From contig NZ_QMKK01000050.1 of assembly GCF_003287875.1 (NCBI RefSeq), positions 124,001 through 188,000 on the forward strand: 64,000 nucleotides of DNA. Direction: 5' to 3'. Below are positions 25,212 through 33,812 of the stretch, piece after piece. The notes below the pieces were generated by a model. The model did not search any database. It was not told the origin of the DNA and was given only the letters and a program-made list of their open reading frames with translations. Numbering within the stretch: the stretch's first letter is position 1; the number at the start of each line of letters is the position of its first letter. Source of the stretch: Martinezella tropici. GTDB lineage: Bacteria > Pseudomonadota > Alphaproteobacteria > Rhizobiales > Rhizobiaceae. The translations under genes were made by a program, and so were the position numbers.

Positions 25212-26479
25212 CCCTTTTTCCCAAGCGCACCATTGTTGGTGATGGTGATGAAATCGGTCCCGTTGCCGGTTTCCGGTCCAACGCCGGTGTCGGAAATCGT
25301 CAGCGAGGATCCGGCCGTCAGCAAATCCTCGATGCGGTGGCGGACGTCGTCGGGAATGGTGATGCGGGCAAGCGCCTGTCCGGCCGCATCGAGCGATTGC
25401 GATTGCTCCTCGCTGGTGATGCCGTACCGCTTCTTCGTCTGCATGCTGAGATCTTCTTCGAGCGTCATGCCGAACCAGTCTGCCTTGCCGCTGATCCGGT
25501 CGATGGCGTTGGCTGTGAAGAAATGCACGCCGAGCGCCTCTTGCGGCTCGGCGATGATGGCGGGGCCTTCGAAGAGCGGCTTGAAGTTCTGGCGGACCAT
25601 GATCGCGCCGTTCGGCGGTTCGCCCTTGCCGGCGGCAGCATAGACCGCTTTCATCAGCGCGGGGCTGACAAGACTGCCCGTCGTCTTGATGTCATGCGCT
25701 TTCCTGAAATCTTCGATCGCCTGCACCGTTGCCGGCCCGAGCATGCCGTCGGGCGTTCCGGTAATAAAACCCATCCCATTCAGAATGGTCTGGAGGTCAC
25801 GCACATTCTCGCGCAGGCCGCGCCGGGTGATGAGGATGCTGAGCGGTGCCGGATCGGCGGGCGGGGCAATGGTTTCCTGGACTTTCGGCATCCGGATCGA
25901 AGTCACATCATTCGTTGCGACCTGAAGGGCTTGCCCCTGCGGCAGAAAGCTTGCGGTCATTGGGCGCAGTTCGATGCCGGAAAACAGCGCTGGGGGAGGT
26001 GCTGCCGGCGGCTGGAACAGCATCGCGCTCTCGAAAGCCTGCGGCACCAGCGGCTGATTGGCGATCACAACATGCACACCGCGCTCGGTCATCTGATAGA
26101 GCATCTTGGCAAAGGCTTTCGGCATGCGCACGCAGCCGTGGGACGCCGGATAATTCGGAACCGAGTTGGATTCGTGCAGCGCGATCCCCGACCAGGTCAG
26201 CCTTTGCATGTAGGGCATGGGCGCGGCCGAATAGAGATTTGACTCGTGATAGACCTTCTTTTCCAGAATGGAGAAGATGCCGCTTGGTGTCGTATGGCCC
26301 CGCTTGCCGGTCGAAACCTTAGAGGTTGCGATCACCTGGTCGCCATCATAGACGGCAAGCGATTGCCTGTCCTTCGACACCACGATCTGCAGCGTGCGGG
26401 CATCCGGCGCGGCAAGAGAAGGATGTGAGAGGGCGGTGGCCGACAACAGCCCGAGCCCCAGCAACAGAAACGGCTTCAT
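25208..26479 (-). CDS. L,D-transpeptidase (YkuD) with peptidoglycan-binding domain
   Basis: A secreted cell-wall enzyme that makes 3-3 peptide crosslinks or anchors proteins. It has a signal peptide (MKPFLLLG to about residue 24), then a YkuD domain with the catalytic cysteine in YPASHGCVRM. A peptidoglycan-binding 1-type repeat follows (LQTILNGMGFITGTPDGMLG). The final part is family-specific. I start at ATG 26479, which begins the signal peptide; a TTG at 26494 is possible. The stop overlaps the dnaE stop region convergently by four bases. Confidence 0.92.
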   Translation of the reverse strand: MKPFLLLGLGLLSATALSHPSLAAPDARTLQIVVSKDRQSLAVYDGDQVIATSKVSTGKRGHTTPSGIFSILEKKVYHESNLYSAAPMPYMQRLTWSGIALHESNSVPNYPASHGCVRMPKAFAKMLYQMTERGVHVVIANQPLVPQAFESAMLFQPPAAPPPALFSGIELRPMTASFLPQGQALQVATNDVTSIRMPKVQETIAPPADPAPLSILITRRGLRENVRDLQTILNGMGFITGTPDGMLGPATVQAIEDFRKAHDIKTTGSLVSPALMKAVYAAAGKGEPPNGAIMVRQNFKPLFEGPAIIAEPQEALGVHFFTANAIDRISGKADWFGMTLEEDLSMQTKKRYGITSEEQSQSLDAAGQALARITIPDDVRHRIEDLLTAGSSLTISDTGVGPETGNGTDFITITNNGALGKKG

Positions 26480-26671
26480 ATGAACACAAACCAATACGCA
26501 ATACTCGTACTGCCAAGGTTATGCTTTGAAGTTTAAGGAAGGCTTGCCGAAAAGACCTGCCTTATCGCTACCGCTAAATCCTGATGTTGCGTGTTCGAAA
26601 CAAGATTCAGCTATGCCGAAGCGAGGCTGGCTGCCCTGCTTCGGCATAAGGTATCAACGGCGATCTGGAGA

Positions 26672-27712
26672 TCAATGGACGCTGGAGGCTACCCAGTTGT
26701 GCCAGTCCTGCTCGCTGCCGTGGAAGGCGTTGAGGTCGATCCTGCCTTCGACGCCGTGGGAGACGCCTGAACCGGAATATTGCCAGAACAGCCATTTCCG
26801 GCCCGGATAGACCTTGGACGGATGTTGAGCCACGGCGCGCAGCCAGAAGGGATAGTCGAGCAGTTCGCCGCTGAGATTGTCGCGATAGAAATCCGGCGCC
26901 GTATAGACGATCGGGCGCTGGCCATAATGCTTTTCGAGCTTGTCCATGAAGACCTGCATCTTGGCAAGCACCTGCTCGCGCGAAGGGCGCCGCTTGCAGC
27001 TCGACTCACCGTTCCATTCGACGTCGATGACGGGCGGAAGCGCGCCTGCCTCCTTCGGCACGTTGCGGATGAACCAATCAGCCTGCTCACCGGCCGTCCG
27101 GCACCAATAGAAGAAATGATAGGCGCCATGTTTCAGGCCGGCCTGTTGGGCGGCCCGCCAGTTCTTCCTGAACATCGGATCGAGATGATCGCCTCCATCA
27201 GTCGCCTTGATGTAGACGAAGTTCGCACCCTGGGTGCGCAGCGTATCCCAGTCGATCTCGCCCTGCCAGCGCGAGACGTCGACGCCATGCACGGCAAGCT
27301 TCCGGGGCGATGTGGAAGAGCCGAAATTGATCGGTTTGGCGTCGCGGAAGCGGTGGCTATAGATCTGCATCGGCTGCTGCCGCATGGCACGAGGCATGGG
27401 ATTCGACGGTGCGAGCATGGCGAGCGGCCGCTGCAGCGGTACGGGTGTGTCGTCCCCGCCTTGTTCGGAGGGCAGAAATGCCTCCGGCCGGACGTCCGTC
27501 GGCATTGCAACTGCCAAGGCCTGCTGCTGCTCGACGCGCGAGACCGTTTCGCCGATTTCGACCGATGGCACCGGCCGATTACTCTTTGCGATGGAACTGG
27601 TCGTTTCCTTCGAAGGCGGGCTGGCTTGCGCTGCTTCGCGCTCACCTCGGGCGGCGCAGCCTGAGATCGTCAGGCAGGCAAGAAGAATGGTCGATACAGC
27701 CGATAGACGCAT
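26672..27712 (-). CDS. Glycoside hydrolase family 25 lipoprotein (lysozyme-like)
   Basis: A muramidase-type wall hydrolase on a lipoprotein signal. MRLSAVSTILLACLTISGCA has the lipobox ISGC, so it should be lipid-anchored. A disordered Ser/Pro-rich linker precedes the GH25 domain, which begins VHGVDVSRWQGEIDW and holds the acidic catalytic site in VIDVEWNGE. A second conserved motif is WLFWQYSGSG. I start at ATG 27712, at the signal peptide. The neighbouring L,D-transpeptidase also acts on peptidoglycan. Confidence 0.92.
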   Translation of the reverse strand: MRLSAVSTILLACLTISGCAARGEREAAQASPPSKETTSSIAKSNRPVPSVEIGETVSRVEQQQALAVAMPTDVRPEAFLPSEQGGDDTPVPLQRPLAMLAPSNPMPRAMRQQPMQIYSHRFRDAKPINFGSSTSPRKLAVHGVDVSRWQGEIDWDTLRTQGANFVYIKATDGGDHLDPMFRKNWRAAQQAGLKHGAYHFFYWCRTAGEQADWFIRNVPKEAGALPPVIDVEWNGESSCKRRPSREQVLAKMQVFMDKLEKHYGQRPIVYTAPDFYRDNLSGELLDYPFWLRAVAQHPSKVYPGRKWLFWQYSGSGVSHGVEGRIDLNAFHGSEQDWHNWVASSVH

Positions 27713-27900
27713 AGGAACCTGTACGCAAAACACAATCGACGGCGGATCCGCGCCGTTCGGAAGTCACAGAATCCAAGTCCTAATGGAAATTTACCAAAAA
27801 AGTTTGAATCCGAGCTTTCTTGCCCTCAAGAATCGCGCGCGTGGCGTGATTATTTGAGCTACGGCTCAATATCACCGGTAGGTGACTTTTTTAAGCATTG

Positions 27901-29190
27901 TTATCTATGGCGTTTATCGCCGAACGTATAGCCGGTCTCGACCGTCCTGTTGCCGAATTTTTCTTTGAGTTTGTCCATGGCAGCTTCTGCTGCTGCGCGT
28001 CGCGTCGACTGCACGTCGACAAGATCGGGCGGATCCGCGCGCGCCGCGTCGCCAAGGTCGGTGACGCCAATGCCGATGAGGCGGAATTTCGTGCCGTCGG
28101 TCTCGTGTTCGAGCAGCCGCAGGCCGGTGCGGAAGATCCGGTCGGCAAGCTGGGTCGGATCTTCCAGGCGGCGGTTGCGCGTGCGAGTCTTGAAGTCGGC
28201 GGTCTTCAGCTTCAGCACCACGGTCTGCCCGGCAATGCCGCTACGCTTCAGGCGCCGCGAAACCTTCTCCGAGAGATCGCGCAGGATCGGCACAAGATCG
28301 TCATGGCGCGAAATGTCGTCGAAGAAAGTCGTTTCGGAAGACACGCTCTTTGCCGCTTCGTTTGGATGCACCGTGCGGTCGTCGATGCCGCGGGCGAGGC
28401 GGAAAAGCCGCTGCCCGATGACGCCGTAGCGACGCATGAGGTCGCCTTCCTCCATGGACTGCAATTGGCCGATGGTGCGGATGCCGTCGCTTTCGAGCGT
28501 CGCCGCAAAGGCCTTGCCGACGCCCCAGATGGTCGTGACGGAGCGTGGCTCCAGGAAGGAGAGCGCCTCTTCACGCCCGATGACGGAGAAGCCGCGCGGC
28601 TTCTGCAGGTCGGAGGCGACCTTGGCGAGGAACTTGCAATAGGAAAGGCCGACCGAGATGGTGATGCCGATTTCCTGTTCGACCCGCCGGGCAAACCTGG
28701 CGAGAATGCGGGCCGGCGGATCGTGATGGAGCCGCTGCGTGCCGTCGAGCTCAAGGAAGGCCTCATCGATCGAAAGCGGCTGCACCAGGGGTGTCAGTTC
28801 CTGCATCATGCCTCGAACCTCGCGGCCGACACGGACGTATTTTTCCATATTCGGTCGGATGACGACAGCCTGCGGGCAGGCTTCTAGCGCCTTGAACATC
28901 GGCATGGCGGAGCGCACCCCATGGATGCGGGCGATATAGCAGGCGGTGGAGACGACGCCGCGTTTGCCGCCGCCGATGATGACGGGTTTGTCGGCCAGCT
29001 CCGGATTGTCGCGTTTCTCGATCGAGGCATAAAAGGCGTCGCAGTCGATATGCGCCAGCGTCAGTCCGTAGAGTTCGCGGTGATAGACGAGGCGAGGACT
29101 GCCGCAGCTGCGGCAGCGCGTTCGTGCGATCGATTGCTCGCTCAAGCAATCGCGACAGAAACCTGAGATCTTGTCGGGCGCATTGGTCAT
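27901..29190 (-). CDS. dinB: DNA polymerase IV with N-terminal zinc ribbon
   Basis: Y-family translesion polymerase. From ATG 29190 it has 429 residues, more than the 350 of E. coli DinB because of an N-terminal zinc-ribbon-like segment (C12, C15, C26, C29). The palm motifs AHIDCDAFYASIE and PLSIDEAFLE carry the catalytic acidic residues. A helix-hairpin-helix segment follows (TIWGVGKAFA). No Shine-Dalgarno is seen; ATG 29214 would be leaderless from the predicted promoter. A LexA box lies 7 bases upstream of the chosen start. Confidence 0.94.
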   Translation of the reverse strand: MTNAPDKISGFCRDCLSEQSIARTRCRSCGSPRLVYHRELYGLTLAHIDCDAFYASIEKRDNPELADKPVIIGGGKRGVVSTACYIARIHGVRSAMPMFKALEACPQAVVIRPNMEKYVRVGREVRGMMQELTPLVQPLSIDEAFLELDGTQRLHHDPPARILARFARRVEQEIGITISVGLSYCKFLAKVASDLQKPRGFSVIGREEALSFLEPRSVTTIWGVGKAFAATLESDGIRTIGQLQSMEEGDLMRRYGVIGQRLFRLARGIDDRTVHPNEAAKSVSSETTFFDDISRHDDLVPILRDLSEKVSRRLKRSGIAGQTVVLKLKTADFKTRTRNRRLEDPTQLADRIFRTGLRLLEHETDGTKFRLIGIGVTDLGDAARADPPDLVDVQSTRRAAAEAAMDKLKEKFGNRTVETGYTFGDKRHR

Positions 29191-29197
29191 TGAACGA

Positions 29198-29249
29198 GAA
29201 CAAAAATTGAACATCGCTACTTTATGTTTTAAGCTTGTGAGTCTCAAGC
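29198..29249 (-). promoter_or_regulatory. dinB promoter with LexA box at the start site
   Basis: On minus, CTTGAG (29244-29249), a 17-base spacer and CATAAA (29221-29226) predict a start near 29214. The perfect LexA site GTTCAATTTTTGTTC spans 29212-29198, directly over the first transcribed bases. The 83-base gap is shared with the divergent acetyltransferase at 29274, which may respond too. Confidence 0.75.
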
Positions 29250-29273
29250 CGGAAAACTGTCGGGGAGCAGGGA

Positions 29274-29852
29274 GTGCGGAATTTAAGCGTGCAGCCATTA
29301 ACGCCCGAGCGCTGGGACGATTTCGAGGCGCTTTTCGGACCGAGCGGCGCCTGCTACGGCTGCTGGTGCACCTATTTTCGCGTCCCGACCTCGCAACGCA
29401 AGACGATGGATGCGGCGGCCAAGAAGCGGTTCATGCAGGCGCGCATCGCGGCCGGGCCGCCACCCGGTCTCCTTGGCTATATCGACGCGCAGCCGATTGC
29501 CTGGGTGCAGGTCGGTCCGCGCGCAGAGCTCCCGCAATGGAATTCTCCCAAAACCGTATCCCGCCCGCTCGATCCCGCCGATGCGGAGGATAGCTCGATC
29601 TGGGCCGTCAGCTGCTTCTTCATGAATGCGCGCGATCGTGGCAAGGGATACAGCCATCGCATGCTCTCGGAGGCCGTCGACTTTGCCAAGGCGTCCGGTG
29701 CGCGGCTGCTGGAGGGCTGTCCGATCGAGCGCACCAAGCAATCGAAATCTGTCGGCCTTTATGTGGGCTCGCAACGCATATTCGAAGCGGCCGGATTTTC
29801 GGAGGTGGCGAAGCGCAAGGATGGCAGGCCGCTGATGCGCCTCGTTCTCTGA
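29274..29852 (+). CDS. GNAT family N-acetyltransferase
   Basis: 192 residues from a GTG start preceded by GGGGAGCAGGGA. The acetyl-CoA-binding region is ARDRGKGYSHRMLSEAV, a variant of the R/Q-x-x-G-x-G/A loop. A Cys-rich N-terminal patch (SGACYGCWCTYF) is characteristic of one GNAT subgroup. Substrate unknown. It is divergent from dinB across a LexA box, so SOS influence is possible but unproven. Confidence 0.87.
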   Translation: MRNLSVQPLTPERWDDFEALFGPSGACYGCWCTYFRVPTSQRKTMDAAAKKRFMQARIAAGPPPGLLGYIDAQPIAWVQVGPRAELPQWNSPKTVSRPLDPADAEDSSIWAVSCFFMNARDRGKGYSHRMLSEAVDFAKASGARLLEGCPIERTKQSKSVGLYVGSQRIFEAAGFSEVAKRKDGRPLMRLVL

Positions 29853-29882
29853 TGCCGGGCGCGGATATCGGGCCAGATGGCT

Positions 29883-30530
29883 TCAGCGCACGATATGGGC
29901 CTGGATCAGCGGCGCCGCCTGGCTCCATTCGTTTGCTTCGGGGATCCCCGCCGCGACGGCTGGCGCCATGCGGTGGACGATGGAATCGGGCTTCAGATTG
30001 ATCAGAAGGCATTCCGGAACATGCTCGCTGACCGAATGCAGATTATGGGCCATGTCGTCGACGAAGGCGACGGGCACACCGCGCCGCCGATGCAGGGAGC
30101 GCACGATCGGCCCTTTCGGCTGCAGCGATGCCAGCAGGGGATAGGCAAGTTCGAGCTTGTCGAGCAGGCGGCGTCTCTGGGCCCAGAACTGTGGCGGCAT
30201 GGCCGTGAGGAAGACGATATCGGCGTCTTTCGAGAATTCGCCGAGCGTGTCGACAACGCGCTCGAAAGGGGTCTGCCATTGTTCCTGCGCCTCGAAGAAG
30301 ACTTCGATCAGCCGGTGAACTTCCTTTTCTTCCAAGGCGGAGTCATTGTCTTTGGAGACGATGTTGCCGGTCAGTCGGAAGGAACGTGGCAGGAATTCAT
30401 AGCCTTCGCCGTCGATGAAGGTCAGGAAAGGGGCAAAGAAATGCAAGACGACGTCGTCGACATCGCAGACGATCAGTGGCCGTTCCTGCAGCCGGATATG
30501 CGATACGTCGAATTCGAAAGGGGCATCCAT
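29883..30530 (-). CDS. HAD-like hydrolase family protein
   Basis: 215 residues from ATG 30530, which is preceded by GGGGAATATTGACC. The N-terminal LIVCDVDDVVLHF matches the HAD nucleophile motif DxDxx(V/T), and LTAMPPQF and VAFVDDMAHN fit motifs II and IV. The substrate is unknown. It lies directly behind the DUF3572 gene: the start and the preceding stop are 2 bases apart, so they form an operon. Confidence 0.82.
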   Translation of the reverse strand: MDAPFEFDVSHIRLQERPLIVCDVDDVVLHFFAPFLTFIDGEGYEFLPRSFRLTGNIVSKDNDSALEEKEVHRLIEVFFEAQEQWQTPFERVVDTLGEFSKDADIVFLTAMPPQFWAQRRRLLDKLELAYPLLASLQPKGPIVRSLHRRRGVPVAFVDDMAHNLHSVSEHVPECLLINLKPDSIVHRMAPAVAAGIPEANEWSQAAPLIQAHIVR

Positions 30531-30532
30531 GG

Positions 30533-30841
30533 TCAATATTCCCCAGAGGCAAGGCCGGGTGGCGAAAAATGCGCCGACGCGGCGGCGACGGCCTCCGGTG
30601 GAATGCCGTTCGCCTCGCAAAAGGCCAGCAATGTCGGTTCATGGTTCATGAGAAAGTCAAGCATGCCGGCAAGAAAGGCGGGCTCGTTGATGGCGTTGCG
30701 CACCTGTGCCGGCTCCACGCCCGTCAGTGCCAGGAAACGGCCGAACATATCCGGTTCGTTGGCCAGCCAGCCGAGTACGGCGATCGCAGTCTCTTGCGGG
30801 TCGGCCGCATTCTTCTTCGGGTTCTTGAAGTTACTTTGCAT
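30533..30841 (-). CDS. DUF3572 family protein
   Basis: A 102-residue soluble, mostly helical protein of a family restricted largely to Rhizobiales; function unknown. Characteristic segments are AIAVLGWLANEPDMFGRFLA and LLAFCEANGIPPEAV. It is the first gene of a two-gene minus-strand unit and is divergent from divK, 131 bases away. Confidence 0.85.
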   Translation of the reverse strand: MQSNFKNPKKNAADPQETAIAVLGWLANEPDMFGRFLALTGVEPAQVRNAINEPAFLAGMLDFLMNHEPTLLAFCEANGIPPEAVAAASAHFSPPGLASGEY

Positions 30842-30923
30842 TTTGAAGGGTAAGTTACCTATTTTTCAACCAAATGCCGGTAGTTTGCGATTCAAGTATT
30901 TCTGGAATCGGTTCCTCGCGACC

Positions 30924-30929
30924 CTATAT
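30924..30929 (+). promoter_or_regulatory. Possible divK -10 element with two nearby GANTC sites
   Basis: CTATAT at 30924-30929 matches the rhizobial -10 consensus, but the -35 region is weak (TCTGGA). GATTC (30889-30893) and GAATC (30905-30909) are CcrM methylation sites within 35 bases upstream, a layout associated with GcrA/CcrM cell-cycle control in related bacteria. Confidence 0.35.
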
Positions 30930-30972
30930 TTCGAGAGAATGGATGCAATACCGGATGCAGGGACAGCTTTCC

Positions 30973-31344
30973 ATGCCTAAGCAGGTAATGATTGTAGAAG
31001 ACAATGAGCTCAATATGAAGCTCTTTCGCGATCTGATCGAGGCTTCCGGCTATACGACGATCCAGACCCGCAACGGCATGGAAGCGCTCGATCTCGCGCG
31101 CAAGCATCGTCCGGATCTGATTCTCATGGATATTCAGCTTCCGGAGGTTTCCGGCCTGGAAGTCACCAAATGGCTGAAGGAAGACGATGATCTCCACGTC
31201 ATCCCCGTAATCGCGGTTACGGCCTTTGCCATGAAGGGTGATGAAGAACGCATTCGCCAGGGCGGATGCGAGGCCTATGTTTCCAAGCCGATTTCGGTAC
31301 CGAAATTCATTGAGACCATCAAGACCTATCTGGGCGACGCCTGA
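30973..31344 (+). CDS. divK: Single-domain response regulator DivK
   Basis: DivK is a CheY-like cell-cycle regulator that relays phosphate state between histidine kinases PleC/DivJ and the CckA-CtrA pathway. The 123 residues form one receiver domain with acidic pocket E9/D10, phospho-acceptor D53 (LMDIQLP) and lysine in YVSKPIS. I use ATG 30973 (MPKQVMIVEDNEL); the frame opens about 100 bases earlier without family similarity. pleD follows after 16 bases. Confidence 0.96.
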   Translation: MPKQVMIVEDNELNMKLFRDLIEASGYTTIQTRNGMEALDLARKHRPDLILMDIQLPEVSGLEVTKWLKEDDDLHVIPVIAVTAFAMKGDEERIRQGGCEAYVSKPISVPKFIETIKTYLGDA

Positions 31345-31360
31345 TGATGGGGAAAAGCCG

Positions 31361-32734
31361 ATGACCGCGCGCATCCTGGTAGTTGACGACATCCCCGCCA
31401 ACGTAAAGCTTCTGGAGGCGCGGCTGCTTGCCGAATATTTCGAAGTGCTGACGGCGGAAGACGGTTTGAAGGCGCTCGCCATTTGTGCGAATGCCCAGGT
31501 CGATCTCATCCTTCTCGACATCATGATGCCCGGCATGGACGGATTCGAAGTATGCGAGCGCCTGAAGTCGGATTCGCGTACGGCCCATATCCCCGTCGTC
31601 ATGGTGACCGCGCTCGACCAGCCGGCAGACCGTGTGCGCGGATTGAAGGCCGGCGCCGACGACTTCCTGACGAAGCCGGTCAACGACCTCCAGCTTATCT
31701 CCCGCGTCAAGAGCCTTCTTCGCCTTAAGACGCTGAGCGACGAATTGAACGTGCGCAGCGAGACCGCGCGCAATTTCGGCATCGAGGATCTGCTTCGAGC
31801 CGGTGATGGTCGCGCCGACGAAGCCGGGCAGGTGCTTCTGGTCGATGGTCGCGCCAATTCGCAAGAGCGCATTATCCGCACGCTGAAGCCGATCGCACAG
31901 GTCGTCGCAATGTCCGACCCGCAGGCCGCGCTGTTCGAGGCCGCCGAGCGGCCGTTCGAGCTCGTCATCGTGAATTCGAACTTCGAAAACTACGATCCGC
32001 TTCGGCTCTGCTCGCAACTTCGCTCGTTGGAACGTACACGCTTCCTGCCGGTGTTGCTGGTGACGGAGCAGGGCGCCGACGAGATCATCGTCCGCGCGCT
32101 CGATCTTGGCGTCAACGACTATATCGTCCGTCCGATCGATCCGAACGAGCTCGTCGCCCGTTGTCTCACGCAGATACGGCGCAAGCGCTATAACGACCGG
32201 CTGCGTGCCAGCGTGCAGCAGACCATCGAGCTTGCCGTCACCGACGCGCTCACCGGCTTGCACAACAGGCGATACCTGGACAATCATCTCAAGGTGCTTT
32301 TCGATCGTTCTCTGGCACGGGGACGGCCGCTTTCCGTCCTGATCACCGACATAGATCGTTTCAAGACCGTCAATGACACCTATGGTCACGACGCCGGGGA
32401 CGAGGTGTTGAAGGAGTTCGCCGCGCGTATCCGCTCTACGGTGCGCGGTGCCGATCTGGCCTGCCGTTACGGCGGAGAGGAATTCGTTGTCATCATGCCG
32501 GACACCCCGGCCGATATTGCGGCCGCCGTCGCCGAGCGCCTGCGCGCTGTGGTAGAAAATATGCCGGTGAAATTACGAGATAATGGTGTCCCGCTTAACA
32601 TTACCGCATCCTTCGGCATTTCGTCCCGTTTAGACACGATCGAGACGCCGGAGCAATTGATGAAACAGGCCGATCTTGCGCTTTATGAAGCAAAAAGAGC
32701 TGGGCGCAACAGGGTCGTCGCCTCGGCTGCTTGA
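31361..32734 (+). CDS. pleD: Response regulator diguanylate cyclase PleD
   Basis: PleD makes cyclic di-GMP for polar development. The 457 residues comprise receiver 1 with phospho-acceptor D53, an adaptor receiver (about 155-280), and a C-terminal GGDEF domain with active site GGEEF at 371-375. The product-inhibition motif RxxD is at 362-365, spaced five residues as usual. ATG 31361 follows GGGGAAAAGCCG. It forms an operon with divK, as in Caulobacter and other rhizobia. Confidence 0.97.
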   Translation: MTARILVVDDIPANVKLLEARLLAEYFEVLTAEDGLKALAICANAQVDLILLDIMMPGMDGFEVCERLKSDSRTAHIPVVMVTALDQPADRVRGLKAGADDFLTKPVNDLQLISRVKSLLRLKTLSDELNVRSETARNFGIEDLLRAGDGRADEAGQVLLVDGRANSQERIIRTLKPIAQVVAMSDPQAALFEAAERPFELVIVNSNFENYDPLRLCSQLRSLERTRFLPVLLVTEQGADEIIVRALDLGVNDYIVRPIDPNELVARCLTQIRRKRYNDRLRASVQQTIELAVTDALTGLHNRRYLDNHLKVLFDRSLARGRPLSVLITDIDRFKTVNDTYGHDAGDEVLKEFAARIRSTVRGADLACRYGGEEFVVIMPDTPADIAAAVAERLRAVVENMPVKLRDNGVPLNITASFGISSRLDTIETPEQLMKQADLALYEAKRAGRNRVVASAA

Positions 32735-32763
32735 TGGAAACAGACCATAAGAAACGGAGGTCG

Positions 32764-32788
32764 CCTCTCTATATTGAGAGGTATTTTT
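32764..32788 (+). terminator. Rho-independent terminator after pleD
   Basis: CCTCTC (32764-32769) pairs with GAGAGG (32776-32781) and is followed by TATTTTT. It lies 30 bases after the pleD stop. Confidence 0.65.
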
Positions 32789-33254
32789 CAAGTTTTGAAC
32801 AGGCATTCAGAAATTTGTTCTCTGTTCCTCCAGGATGCTCCGCCTCTTGTATTGCTGAGGAAAAGGCGTGTAGTTTTTTCCTAAACATCGCATGAATACG
32901 TGCGCATTTGCGGTAACCTTGAAAACTCGTCGTTATTTTATTTGTTAGATGAGGATTATTTGAAAATTTTCCATTATATGTAAGTCACGAAGCGAAGGTT
33001 TAACTGAAAGTAATTTATATATTCAATTGTGCTTTAATATATGTATTTCGAATTTTCCTTCACCACAGGAATTATATCTTTATTCTTTAGGACTTCTTGA
33101 CCCAGGTTTATTAAAACTATCGGACATTCTTTTTTGCCGAAGTCATGAATTTTAACCATCAGAGAAGACAAGCATTTTTTATCATTAAGAATTTGTTGAT
33201 TTCCTTTCGATTTCGCGCGAATTTAGTCTCATATACAAACAGCCCGTAAGGGTT
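32789..33254. other. AT-rich gene-free region
   Basis: About 470 bases between pleD and the structured segment at 33255 are markedly richer in A and T than the rest of the window. I see no open frame with a credible ribosome site or codon pattern. A CTTGAC hexamer at 33096-33101 could be a -35 element, but no good -10 follows. It may be a decayed insertion or regulatory DNA. Confidence 0.5.
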
Positions 33255-33412
33255 TTGAAGATACCCCATGATGCTCAGGTCCGCCGCATCTCCTGGGTCG
33301 TGGGGTCGGTCGGCTGGCAGGCAGAAAGAGAACGGTTCCTCGTGCCGTTTTGCAGGCTAGCCGGCCCCCAATTCAAAAACGCCGCTCTTCGGTCATCGAA
33401 GGCGGCGTTTTT
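33255..33412 (+). ncRNA. Structured segment ending in a strong terminator, candidate small RNA
   Basis: GTCGGCTGG and CTAGCCGGC can pair over nine bases around an inner ACGG/CCGT hairpin. A strong terminator follows: AAAAACGCCGC (33375-33385) with GCGGCGTTTTT (33402-33412), plus an inner CTTCG/CGAAG stem. No protein frame uses this terminator on the plus strand. A promoter is not clear, and transcription from the minus strand cannot be excluded because the terminator is nearly symmetric. Confidence 0.4.
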
Positions 33413-33493
33413 TCTTCGTCGTCCAGGCGTTATCTTTTCAGCTCGGATGATGTCGTAAAATTGGACTTTGTCCCGGAAATCTCCAGTAAAAAC

Positions 33494-33527
33494 AAAAAAG
33501 GCGCAAACCCGTAGGTTGCACCTTTTT
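33494..33527 (-). terminator. Terminator after rpmG
   Basis: AAAAAGG (33495-33501) pairs with CCTTTTT (33521-33527), with inner GCAA/TTGC pairing. On the minus strand it follows the rpmG stop (33549) by about 20 bases and ends in T. Confidence 0.65.
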
Positions 33528-33548
33528 GTAACCTGAAGTTTAGGAAAC

Positions 33549-33716
33549 TTACTTGATCTTCGTTTCCTTGAACTCGACGTGCTTCTTCGCAACCGGGTCG
33601 TACTTCGTCTTCGTCATCTTGTCCGTCATCGTACGGCTGTTCTTCGTCGTGACGTAGAAGAAACCAGTGTCGGCCGTCGACAGCAGCTTGATCTTGATGG
33701 TGGTAGCCTTGGCCAT
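33549..33716 (-). CDS. rpmG: 50S ribosomal protein L33
   Basis: 55 residues starting MAKATTIKIKLLSTADTGFF, a standard L33 of the zinc-free type (no CxxC pairs). I use ATG 33716; the frame stays open upstream without similarity. It is the last gene of a long minus-strand run and is followed by its own terminator. Confidence 0.97.
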   Translation of the reverse strand: MAKATTIKIKLLSTADTGFFYVTTKNSRTMTDKMTKTKYDPVAKKHVEFKETKIK

Positions 33717-33812
33717 AGTCGTCCTGCCTTTAATAAAAATGAACGCCGTGGACGGCCAGTGCGGAGGTCCACGGCGAATTCTGGCGCGAAAATACAAATC
33801 GCGCCCGAAAAG

